The notes beneath the pieces were generated by a model, which saw nothing but the letters and a program-made list of their open reading frames with translations, did not search any database and was not told where the DNA came from. The translations under genes were made by a program, and so were the position numbers. This document shows, in pieces, positions 1 through 5,327 of a DNA stretch of 6,991 nt; position 1 is the stretch's first letter, and every line of letters begins with the position of its first letter. The stretch is from NCBI GenBank assembly GCA_003224135.1, contig QHYO01000280.1:1-6991 (forward strand). Direction: 5' to 3'. Source of the stretch: Acidobacteriota bacterium (lineage in GTDB: Bacteria > Acidobacteriota > Terriglobia > Acidiferrales > UBA7541).

Positions 1-1
1 T

Positions 2-685
2 GTTTCGCTAAAAATTCATCAGGGGGAAACAATCGCATTGCTGGGCCGAAGCGGCAGCGGCAAGACCACCATGTTAAAGCTGATTAACTGCCTGCGGAAT
101 TACACGTCCGGCGACTTGCTCGTCGAAGGCCAGCGCGTCCGGGACTGGAATAGGATCCATCTCCGGCGACGCATCGGTTATGTGATTCAGGAAGTCGGAT
201 TGTTCCCTCACCTGACGATTCAAGAAAATGTAACGTTAGTTCCGGGATTGGAGAATTGGACCGCCGAACGCATCGCATCGCGGTACGTAGAGGTGATGCA
301 GTTGGTGGGGCTCGATGCAACCGAATATGCGAATCGGTATCCACGCGAGCTCTCCGGCGGGCAACGGCAACGGATTGGAGTCGCGCGCGCGCTTGCCGCC
401 GATCCGGCGATACTCTTGATGGATGAGCCTTTTGGCGCACTGGATCCGGTAACGCGTGCGGAGCTGCAACGGGAATTCCTGGCGCTCGTGCGCAAAGTGT
501 CGAAAACCATCGTCCTTGTGACACATGATGTTCGCGAGGCGCTGCTGCTGGGAACTCGTGTCGTGCTTCTGGATGCCGGCCGCATTGTTGCCGAAGCTGG
601 ACCTAGGGAATTTCTAAACCTTGATCAAGCTGTCGCACGGGAATTCGTCGCGGCTTCCGAACTGGTCCCGGGAGCTGCGAAATGA
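2..685 (+). CDS. opuCA: Osmoprotectant (glycine betaine/choline-type) ABC transporter ATP-binding protein, 5' partial
   Basis: ATPase subunit that powers uptake of quaternary amines such as glycine betaine, carnitine or choline at the inner membrane. The frame is open to the left edge, so the true start and roughly the first 25-35 residues lie outside the window. Visible motifs, in order: Walker A GRSGSGKTT (44-70), Q-loop Gln (188-190) in YVIQEVGLFPHLT, signature LSGGQ (350-364), Walker B ILLMDEP around 410-430, D-loop GALDP, and the switch His in VTHD (524-526). The protein stops soon after the nucleotide-binding domain (end of the VAASELVPGAAK tail), so it has no C-terminal CBS pair, unlike classical OpuCA of about 380 residues. 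Its stop overlaps the permease start (ATGA at 682-685). The substrate class is inferred from the permease and binding protein downstream; the ATPase alone would only say importer of the OpuC/ProV group. Confidence 0.93.
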   Translation, partial: VSLKIHQGETIALLGRSGSGKTTMLKLINCLRNYTSGDLLVEGQRVRDWNRIHLRRRIGYVIQEVGLFPHLTIQENVTLVPGLENWTAERIASRYVEVMQLVGLDATEYANRYPRELSGGQRQRIGVARALAADPAILLMDEPFGALDPVTRAELQREFLALVRKVSKTIVLVTHDVREALLLGTRVVLLDAGRIVAEAGPREFLNLDQAVAREFVAASELVPGAAK

Positions 686-1314
686 GCGTCTGGCAATTTA
701 TTTCCAGCCATCATGGCGAGATTCTTGCCGCGACACGCGAGCATCTGATTCTAGTACTGATTTCCATGGCCATGGCGGCGGCGATCGGTGTCCCACTCGG
801 GCTGGCGCTCGTCTCGCGGCCTCGCTTGCGATCTGCAGCATTGGCGGTTGCCAGCGTTTTCCAAACGATACCCAGCCTCGCGCTTTTTGGCTTTCTGATT
901 CCGCTGCCATTTCTTGGCGGCATCGGGACGCGAACCGCGATTGTGGCGTTGGTGCTGTATGCGCTGCTTCCCATCCTGCGCAACACCTACGTAGGGCTGA
1001 CGAACATCGACCCCGCGATTCTGGAGGCCGCCGAAGCAATGGGCATGACCGAAAACCAGATCTTGTTTCGCGTGCGGCTTCCGCTTGCAACTAGTTTCAT
1101 ACTCGCCGGCATTCGCACGGCAACAGTCATCACGATCGGGGTCGCAACGATTGCTGCGGCGATTGGAGCAGGCGGCCTGGGCACTTTTATCTTTCGCGGA
1201 GTCGCGATGGTCAGCGACGCAGTCATTCTGGCGGGCGCAATTCCGGCGGCCATGCTTGCGCTCCTGGCTGACTTTTTACTTGGCCTGCTCGAGCGCCGAT
1301 TGCGCGTGGCCTGA
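682..1314 (+). CDS. opuCB: Osmoprotectant ABC transporter permease (OpuCB/OsmW-like)
   Basis: Integral membrane subunit of 210 residues that forms the translocation path of the quaternary-amine importer; this is the usual length for OpuCB/OpuCD/OsmW/YehW. It shows about five or six hydrophobic segments, beginning around residues 22-45 (LILVLISMAMAAAIGVPLGL). The permease EAA-loop for contact with the ATPase is seen at EAAEAMGMTENQILFRVRLP, about residues 114-133. Family-typical stretches are FQTIPSLALFGFLIPL and AIGAGGLGTFIFRG. ATG 682 overlaps the ATPase stop, and a GGGAG lies about 8 bases upstream inside the ATPase gene, so translational coupling is likely. The stop is followed after one base by the binding-protein start. 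Only this one permease is seen after the ATPase, whereas OpuC systems often have two. A second copy could lie to the left of the window, or this one may work as a homodimer. Confidence 0.95.
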   Translation: MSVWQFISSHHGEILAATREHLILVLISMAMAAAIGVPLGLALVSRPRLRSAALAVASVFQTIPSLALFGFLIPLPFLGGIGTRTAIVALVLYALLPILRNTYVGLTNIDPAILEAAEAMGMTENQILFRVRLPLATSFILAGIRTATVITIGVATIAAAIGAGGLGTFIFRGVAMVSDAVILAGAIPAAMLALLADFLLGLLERRLRVA

Positions 1315-1315
1315 G

Positions 1316-2197
1316 ATGAAGCGCCTGTTCTCTATTCTTCTGCTCCTGGCCATACTCATCCCTGGCGCATGTCGCGCCCCCTCGCGGCCGCAGCTTGTCG
1401 TCAGCTCGAAGTTCTTCACCGAACAGGTCGTCCTCGCAGAATTGCTTGCGCAACATATCGAAGCGCGCACCGGGATTTCAGTGCGGCGCAAGTCAAATCT
1501 CGGAGGGACATTGCTTGTGCAAAAGGCGATGCTCAGCGGCGACGTTGATCTCTACGTCGAATATACAGGCACTGCGCTGACAGCCGTGCTGAGTGAAAAG
1601 CCAGAAGGAGATTCAGCAGCCGTATACCAGCGGGTTAAAGAGGAATACGCCAGGCGGTTTGGTTTGGAAGTCACCGAGCCCTTGGGATTCGCGAATTCTT
1701 TTGCGATGGTCGTGCGTGGCGAAGATGCTAAGAAGGAGCATCTCAGCAGGATGTCCGATATCGTTCCGCTCGCGCCGCGCTGGCGCGCCGGAGTGGGTTA
1801 TGAGTTTCTCGAACGGCCCGACGGATACCGAGGCTGGACAGAGCGATACGGCCTGAAGTTCGGCAAAGATCCCAGCGTCCTCGATCTTGGTCTGTTATAC
1901 CGCGCGCTCGCGGAAAAGAAGGTCGATATCGTCGCCGGCAACTCCACCGACGGCTTGATCGATGCGCTAGGGCTCGTTTCGCTTGAAGACGACCGCCACT
2001 ATTTTCCGCCTTACGATGCCACGCCGATTGTGCGGCGCGCTGCACTCGAAAAGTTTCCGCAACTGCGCGCCGCCCTGGCAGACCTGGGTGGGAAAATTTC
2101 AGAGGGGGAGATGCGCCGGTTAAATCGTCTGGTGGATGCGGATCAGCGCGATGTTGCGGTAGTCGTCCGCGAATTCAGGGCTGCAAAAGGATTGTAG
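1316..2197 (+). CDS. opuCC: Osmoprotectant-binding protein (OpuCC/OsmX, OpuAC-type fold)
   Basis: Extracytoplasmic substrate-binding component that delivers a quaternary amine to the permease; 293 residues, normal for OpuCC/OsmX/YehZ. The N-terminus is a signal sequence: KR, a hydrophobic core (residues 4-15), then PGAC with Cys19. The lipobox is imperfect because -3 is Pro, so it may be a lipoprotein or a cleaved periplasmic protein. Family landmarks are SSKFFTEQ just after the signal, KSNLGGT, the DLYVEYTGTAL segment (DLYPEYTGT in many relatives), and the C-terminal lobe ending with GNSTDGLIDALGL, then LEDDRHYFPPYDA. The frame stays open upstream to 1085, but that part overlaps the permease and encodes no family sequence. 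ATG 1316 lies one base after the permease stop and gives a proper signal peptide. The Shine-Dalgarno sequence is weak, so coupling to the permease is likely. Confidence 0.95.
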   Translation: MKRLFSILLLLAILIPGACRAPSRPQLVVSSKFFTEQVVLAELLAQHIEARTGISVRRKSNLGGTLLVQKAMLSGDVDLYVEYTGTALTAVLSEKPEGDSAAVYQRVKEEYARRFGLEVTEPLGFANSFAMVVRGEDAKKEHLSRMSDIVPLAPRWRAGVGYEFLERPDGYRGWTERYGLKFGKDPSVLDLGLLYRALAEKKVDIVAGNSTDGLIDALGLVSLEDDRHYFPPYDATPIVRRAALEKFPQLRAALADLGGKISEGEMRRLNRLVDADQRDVAVVVREFRAAKGL

Positions 2198-2252
2198 TCC
2201 TGCGGCAAACGAATAAGGGAGGACCCAGGCGTTGACGCGGTCAGATTGTCGT
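2198..2252. other. Short convergent intergenic gap
   Basis: 55 bases between the converging binding-protein and CBS-protein genes. I see only a trivial GCG-TTGA-CGC hairpin and no T-tract, so no recognisable bidirectional terminator. Confidence 0.5.
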
Positions 2253-2687
2253 CTAGCGCACCGGGTCAATGAAGGCCTGCAACAGGTCCGCGCGTTCCTT
2301 GTTGTCGGTAGCCAAAACGCGGAGCAAGTCGCTTACAGAAACCATGCCGTGAAAATTGTTCCGGCCATCCATCACAAGAAGATGGTAGACATTGTGCTTA
2401 TCCATCAGAGCAAGGCAATCCTCGAGCGTCATCTCCAGGCTGACACTGATCAAGTTGCGTGACATGACGTCGGAGACTTTCATCCATGCGGGACACTTGT
2501 TTTCAGCGGCCACCTTATCAGAGATGTCACTTTGCGAGACCACTCCGATCAACCGTCCGGCGGAGTCCAACACTCCGACTGAGCGAACTTGCCGCTCGCG
2601 CAGGTATTGGGCTGCCTGATGAACCGACGTTTCTTCCGAGATGGAAAACACTTCTCTGCGGGACCCGATGAGCTCAGAAACTTTCAT
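2253..2687 (-). CDS. Stand-alone CBS-domain-pair protein
   Basis: Small cytoplasmic protein of 144 residues made of two tandem CBS motifs and little else. Such Bateman modules bind adenosine nucleotides or other ligands and usually regulate a partner. CBS1 spans roughly residues 3-60 (VFSISEETSVHQAAQYLRE, then RSVGVLDSAGRLIGVVSQSDI). CBS2 spans roughly 69-130 (VSDVMSRNLISVSLEMTLED, then HNVYHLLVMDG, MVSVSDLL). No catalytic domain is fused. The frame stays open upstream to 2996, but those extra 103 residues are low-complexity Arg/Gly/Ser-rich and overlap the META gene. ATG 2687 begins exactly at the KVSELI typical of CBS proteins and has GGAGAG just upstream (2697-2692). It is convergent with the osmoprotectant operon and follows the META gene on the same strand. 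Family membership is certain; the ligand and target are unknown. Confidence 0.93.
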   Translation of the reverse strand: MKVSELIGSRREVFSISEETSVHQAAQYLRERQVRSVGVLDSAGRLIGVVSQSDISDKVAAENKCPAWMKVSDVMSRNLISVSLEMTLEDCLALMDKHNVYHLLVMDGRNNFHGMVSVSDLLRVLATDNKERADLLQAFIDPVR

Positions 2688-2691
2688 AGGA

Positions 2692-2697
2692 CTCTCC
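2692..2697 (-). promoter_or_regulatory. Ribosome binding site of the CBS-protein gene
   Basis: GGAGAG on the minus strand; its GGAG core ends 6 bases before ATG 2687. It decides the start in favour of the 144-residue protein over the 247-residue open frame. Confidence 0.6.
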
Positions 2698-2713
2698 GCG
2701 GGCGGGACTTGGC

Positions 2714-2741
2714 GGGACTGGCCCGATAGTAGGCCCGTCCC
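2714..2741 (-). repeat. Inverted repeat (hairpin) between META and CBS genes
   Basis: Arms 2714-2723 (gggactggcc) and 2732-2741 (ggcccgtccc) pair over 10 positions with one mismatch, around an 8-base loop. It lies 54 bases downstream of the META stop and 26 bases upstream of the CBS start, inside any shared transcript. No T-run follows on the minus strand, so it is not a classical intrinsic terminator. It could be a processing or stability element, a 5'-leader structure, or a chance palindrome in GC-rich DNA. A 9-base direct repeat ggcgggact (2701-2709 and 2711-2719) abuts it. Confidence 0.45.
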
Positions 2742-2794
2742 TCGCGGATTGCAACGGCTGCGCGGTCCGGGCGCGCCGGCGAGAAGATGCTTAC

Positions 2795-3249
2795 TCACTT
2801 CTCTCCGGCCCCTACCGGATGAAAACGCAGTGGCGCATCCGAGCCGGCAGCGTAAATCAGCAGCTTCCCGTCCTTCACCGCAAACCTCCCGGCACTTTCC
2901 AATGCTTTCAGGTAAGCGGTTTCCTGATCCGATGCGCCCGGATCGCACATCATCTTTGTTCCTGCCAAGACGGGCCGAGCTTGATTTTGTCGCCACTCAT
3001 TTCCGCCGGTCCCATGAACCGGTTACAGGACCCGTTAACCGAAACTCTTCCCGCCTCCAAAAATGCCACCGTCACTTTTGAATGCTCGATTACCGGTTTT
3101 CCACCGATCTCTTCCAGTGTCCATTGTGTTCCCCTGAGATTTACGGGTTGTTGCGTGGATGCCGATTGCGCTGGCTTTTTCCCGGCTTCGCACCCCACCA
3201 GCAATAGGCCCACTGCGAAAAACGCGCCGATTTTCTTCATGCGATTCAT
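2795..3249 (-). pseudogene. META-domain (HslJ-like) lipoprotein, split by a frameshift
   Basis: Outer-envelope lipoprotein with a META domain (DUF306), the family of E. coli HslJ. The start at 3249 gives MNRMKKIGAFFAVGLLLVGC, with a textbook lipobox LVGC (Cys20) and an SD of GGAGG 5 bases upstream. The domain opens with LRGTQWTLEEIGGKPV (residues 38-53) and holds GRVSVNGSCNRFMG (67-80). After SGDKIKLGP (93) this frame runs SWQEQR and stops at 2950. The next frame, entered around 2966-2974, carries the rest of the domain: LAGTKMMCDPGASDQ, ETAYLKALESAGRF, then VKDGKLLIY, with a stop at 2795-2797. Joined with a net two-base excess removed, this gives LGPLAGTKMMC, as in family members, and about 150 residues, a normal length. 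Both halves look undecayed, so a recent mutation or a sequencing or assembly error is likely. No slippery heptamer is seen. The start at 3288 is rejected because it lacks an SD. Confidence 0.85.
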
Positions 3250-3254
3250 CGTTT

Positions 3255-3259
3255 CCTCC
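3255..3259 (-). promoter_or_regulatory. Ribosome binding site of the META lipoprotein gene
   Basis: GGAGG on the minus strand, 5 bases before ATG 3249. It favours this ATG over the in-frame ATG at 3240 (14 bases away) and the upstream one at 3288. Confidence 0.65.
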
Positions 3260-3354
3260 GTGTGCGTCCCGGATGCGCGGTGTGCCAATCCTCAGCCCGT
3301 CCCGCTTTCTGACGCAAGACAAAGATTGTCCGGAGAATCGCTTGCATTGCCGGG

Positions 3355-3384
3355 TTGCCCGCCCGATGCGCCCTCTGCTAGAGT
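3355..3384 (+). promoter_or_regulatory. Putative sigma70-type promoter for the Trm112-hldA operon
   Basis: TTGCCC (3355-3360) and TAGAGT (3379-3384) are separated by 18 bases. TGC directly before the hexamer makes an extended -10. Transcription would begin around 3391, giving a leader of about 24 bases that contains the SD AGGGGAA (3403-3409). The match is moderate (4/6 in each box), but the position just before the first gene of the operon fits. Confidence 0.35.
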
Positions 3385-3414
3385 CCCAACAGAAGGCCCA
3401 ACAGGGGAAACCGA

Positions 3415-3588
3415 ATGGCAATTTCACCGGATTTGCTGGAGATGCTGGTCTGTCCTGTGTGCAAAGTGCCCGTCACCTTGCTTGACGACCAGAGCGGGTT
3501 GAAGTGTCGGTCCTGCAGACGTGTCTATCCGGTGCGTGACGATATTCCCGTGATGCTACCGGAAGAAGCCTCCATCGCAAACGAATAG
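3415..3588 (+). CDS. Trm112/YcaR-family zinc-ribbon protein (UPF0434), 57 aa
   Basis: Very small protein of 57 residues, about the usual size (E. coli YcaR is about 60). It starts [20 protein letters not shown], which matches the family N-terminus (DxxLLEIxxCPxCKxxL). It has two CxxC knuckles, C13-P-V-C16 and C31-R-S-C34, able to hold one zinc, followed by the family C-terminus [18 protein letters not shown]. Eukaryotic and archaeal Trm112 activates methyltransferases; the bacterial role is not settled, and the gene often sits with LPS/Kdo genes (lpxK-ycaR-kdsB in E. coli). Here it lies 26 bases upstream of the heptose-kinase-like gene on the same strand, probably in one operon. SD AGGGGAA lies upstream of ATG 3415. 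Family assignment is firm; function is inferred. Confidence 0.93.
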   Translation: MAISPDLLEMLVCPVCKVPVTLLDDQSGLKCRSCRRVYPVRDDIPVMLPEEASIANE

Positions 3589-3614
3589 ACCCGCCCGCAC
3601 CGAGGAAATTCCCA

Positions 3615-4679
3615 ATGCTGAATCCAGTCGCAGAGTCACTACCACGTCTGAAGCGTCTGTTGCCCCGCCTCAAGGGACGCCGGATAGGAGTTCTCGGCGA
3701 TCTGATGCTTGACCGCTACTTGTGGGGCACAGCGTCGCGGCTTTCGCCGGAAGCCGCTGTTCCTGTTGTGGATTTTGCTGAGCAGAGCGAGTGCCTCGGC
3801 GGCGCAGGCAACGTGGCGGCAAATCTGGCTGCGCTCGGCGCACGCGTGGAAGCTTTTGGGGTAATCGGAGAAGACGAACCAGGGCGTGCCCTTCGAGCGT
3901 GTCTACGTGCCGCAGGAATTGCAGAGCAGGGAATCGTTGCCTCGAAGTCGCGAATCACCACCGTCAAAACACGCGTGATCGCGCGTCACCAGCAAATTGT
4001 TCGCATCGATCACGAGCGCCGCGAACCTGTGCCCGCGCCCGTAGAAGAGAAGCTCTTCCGCCACATGCTCTCAGTGCTCAAGAAACTCGACGGCCTGGTT
4101 CTTTCCGACTATGACAAAGGGTTGATCACTGACGCTTTTGCAGATCGCGTGCTCAGCGCCTGCCATCACTTGAAGGTGCCGGTTTTTGTAAAGCCGAAAA
4201 CGTCGCGGCTCTATGCGTATCGCGGCGCGCGCGTCATCGTATGCAACGCTAAGGAAGCGGGTTTTTTCGTTACGCGCTCTCTGCATGACGAAAAATCTTT
4301 CGAGGAGGCCGGCCGCGCTCTTCTGGCGCATTTTGGTTGTGGCGCCGTCGTGATCACTCGCGGAGAAAAAGGCATGAGCATTTTTGAGGAATCCTCGCCG
4401 CGCCACATCACCATTCCGGCGACAAGTTTTGAGGTGACCTACGCCCGGGTCGGGCAACCCGGTGTGGAACGCGGCAGTACCGGTCGGCAGGTTTTCGATG
4501 TGACGGGTGCGGGCGACACTGTGCTGAGCGTGCTTTCGCTAGCGGTGTCTGCCGGGGCGACTCTGTCTGACGCCGCTGTGCTCGCCAACGCTGCCGCAGG
4601 CGTCGTCGTAGGAAAACTTGGCACCGCCGGCGTGACCGTGCCGGAGCTCGCTCACGCGCTTGGCGATCTCAGACGTTAG
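3615..4679 (+). CDS. hldA: HldA/RfaE domain-1-like heptose-7-phosphate kinase (PfkB family)
   Basis: Ribokinase-fold sugar kinase of 354 residues, closest in pattern to the N-terminal kinase domain of HldE/RfaE. That enzyme phosphorylates D-glycero-D-manno-heptose-7-phosphate at C1 for ADP-heptose and LPS core synthesis. Motifs: GDLMLDRYLWG near residue 28, SRLSPEAAVPVV, PfkB signature 1 CLGGAGNVAANLAALGA, VLSDYDKG, and PfkB signature 2 DVTGAGDTV with the likely catalytic base Asp301. The end ANAAAGVVVGKLGTAGV is typical of HldE domain 1. The cytidylyltransferase domain is absent, so a separate HldC would be needed. Oddities: where relatives read IDPKG it reads VKPKT (Lys193), and residues 275-293 are an extra segment just before DVTGAGD. 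The start has GAGGAAA about 7 bases upstream and is probably co-transcribed with the Trm112 gene. An alternative is a divergent PfkB kinase with another sugar substrate. Confidence 0.86.
   Translation: MLNPVAESLPRLKRLLPRLKGRRIGVLGDLMLDRYLWGTASRLSPEAAVPVVDFAEQSECLGGAGNVAANLAALGARVEAFGVIGEDEPGRALRACLRAAGIAEQGIVASKSRITTVKTRVIARHQQIVRIDHERREPVPAPVEEKLFRHMLSVLKKLDGLVLSDYDKGLITDAFADRVLSACHHLKVPVFVKPKTSRLYAYRGARVIVCNAKEAGFFVTRSLHDEKSFEEAGRALLAHFGCGAVVITRGEKGMSIFEESSPRHITIPATSFEVTYARVGQPGVERGSTGRQVFDVTGAGDTVLSVLSLAVSAGATLSDAAVLANAAAGVVVGKLGTAGVTVPELAHALGDLRR
4437..4493 (+). other. 19-codon in-frame insertion within the heptose-kinase-like gene
   Basis: Compared from memory with E. coli HldE, where EV is followed directly by YDVTGAGDTV, this protein has EV, then 19 extra residues beginning TYARVGQPGVERG, then FDVTGAGDTV. 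The extra stretch is rich in Gly, Arg and Val. It contains a perfect 6-base inverted repeat (4445-4450 and 4457-4462). It keeps the frame and lies directly beside the anion-hole/catalytic loop. Confidence 0.55.
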
Positions 4680-4727
4680 ATGCCACTTTGCGCTTCGTCG
4701 CTTATTGATTTTCTTTACAGTGACGGC
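4680..4727. other. Short convergent intergenic gap
   Basis: 48 bases between the converging kinase and membrane-anchored protein genes. It is AT-richer than its surroundings, but I see no convincing hairpin plus T-run. Confidence 0.4.
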
Positions 4728-5177
4728 CTAGAACGATGGCGGAAAACTGAACGACTTGTCGTCCGAATTGACCCAAACGTTCAGCTGTTTGGTCCGGCGG
4801 CTTTTCTCAATATCGGATTTGTCCGGAATCGGCGAATAGGGGCTGACCTCGATGGTCAAGATCACTCCATTCGCGCCTTTCCGTGTCGCCGCTTTTACGA
4901 TCGAATAGCTTTTCACCGGGCCGTAATAGCCCTCGGGTCCCCAATCCGCCAGAAAGTCGCCCAGCTTGTAGCTCGTCGAAGGTTTCCATAGCTGATAGGC
5001 CTGGTTCGTATTGCCGGCAACCAAGGCATCCAGAAAATGTTCCGCCGCCTTTTTCTCCGGGTAGTAGCGCAAAGAGAAATACAGGACAATCGCAAGAGCG
5101 ACGGCTAACGCCGCGATCGTAAATGTCCAAACTTTGGATTTGTTCGAGGGTTCGGGAGGCGGTGAGAGAAGTGACAT
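4728..5177 (-). CDS. Single-pass membrane-anchored protein of unknown function
   Basis: I do not recognise this 149-residue protein. It starts with a short Pro/Ser/Lys-rich cytoplasmic head (residues 1-15) and has one strong membrane segment at about 16-36 (VWTFTIAALAVALAIVLYFS). It then has an exported domain of about 110 residues. That domain begins with a helix-like stretch EKKAAEHFLDALVAGNTNQA, followed by YQLWKPSTSY and beta-like segments (GPVKSYSIVKA, GVILTIEVSPYS, KQLNVWVN). A short helix A-x-x-F-L-x-A-L-x-x-G-x-x-x-x-A-Y followed by strands resembles small NTF2-like/DUF4878-type domains, which is inference only. The coding nature is supported by the clean topology, by codon use like the neighbours', and by a promoter-like site about 30 bases upstream. 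The Shine-Dalgarno sequence is poor (only AGCAGAA). It stands alone, convergent with the kinase gene and in the same direction as ddl. Confidence 0.72.
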   Translation of the reverse strand: MSLLSPPPEPSNKSKVWTFTIAALAVALAIVLYFSLRYYPEKKAAEHFLDALVAGNTNQAYQLWKPSTSYKLGDFLADWGPEGYYGPVKSYSIVKAATRKGANGVILTIEVSPYSPIPDKSDIEKSRRTKQLNVWVNSDDKSFSFPPSF

Positions 5178-5209
5178 TTGTTTTCTGCTGCGACTCGCGC
5201 AGGACCCTC

Positions 5210-5239
5210 ATCGTAGCAAAGTCAGGCAGGAGAGAACAA
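5210..5239 (-). promoter_or_regulatory. Putative sigma70-type promoter for the membrane-anchored protein
   Basis: On the minus strand, TTGTTC (5239-5234) and TACGAT (5215-5210) are separated by 18 bases. TGC immediately before the hexamer makes an extended -10. Initiation would fall near 5203, about 25 bases before ATG 5177. Box matches are moderate, but spacing and position fit and resemble the site proposed at 3355-3384. Confidence 0.4.
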
Positions 5240-5327
5240 AACTTGTCGCGAAGTCTGCGTCATGGCGAACGCAGGAAACCCTTCGAACACCAATATTATC
5301 CTGCCAGCATCAATTTAGACACCGGTA

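Noticed and set aside
1085..1315. N-terminal extension of the binding-protein frame, giving a 370-residue protein
   Set aside because: It overlaps the permease gene and has no family similarity. ATG 1316 gives a proper signal peptide one base after the permease stop.
2966..2974. Programmed ribosomal frameshift in the META gene
   Set aside because: There is no X-XXY-YYZ slippery heptamer, shifty stop or clear downstream stimulator; mutation or sequence error is simpler.
2688..2996. 103-residue extension upstream of the CBS protein
   Set aside because: It overlaps the META gene in another frame and is Arg/Gly/Ser-rich shadow sequence. ATG 2687 has its own SD and begins the CBS fold.
2819..3502. 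227-residue plus-strand open frame
   Set aside because: It lies antisense to the META gene and across the promoter region and Trm112 gene; its composition is that of a shadow frame with no recognisable domain.
3350..4462. 12-base sequence ccgggttgcccg (3350-3361) recurring inverted at 4451-4462
   Set aside because: A 12-base match somewhere in 7 kb of GC-rich DNA is expected by chance, and it does not extend on either side.
4680..4991. 103-residue plus-strand open frame directly after the kinase stop
   Set aside because: It is antisense to the membrane-anchored protein, which has a clear transmembrane topology; this frame shows no domain and no SD.
5255..5274. Small hairpin (ctgcgt / acgcag, 8-base loop) between ddl and the membrane-anchored protein gene
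   Set aside because: It has only six pairs and no T-run directly after it on the minus strand; too weak to call a ddl terminator.
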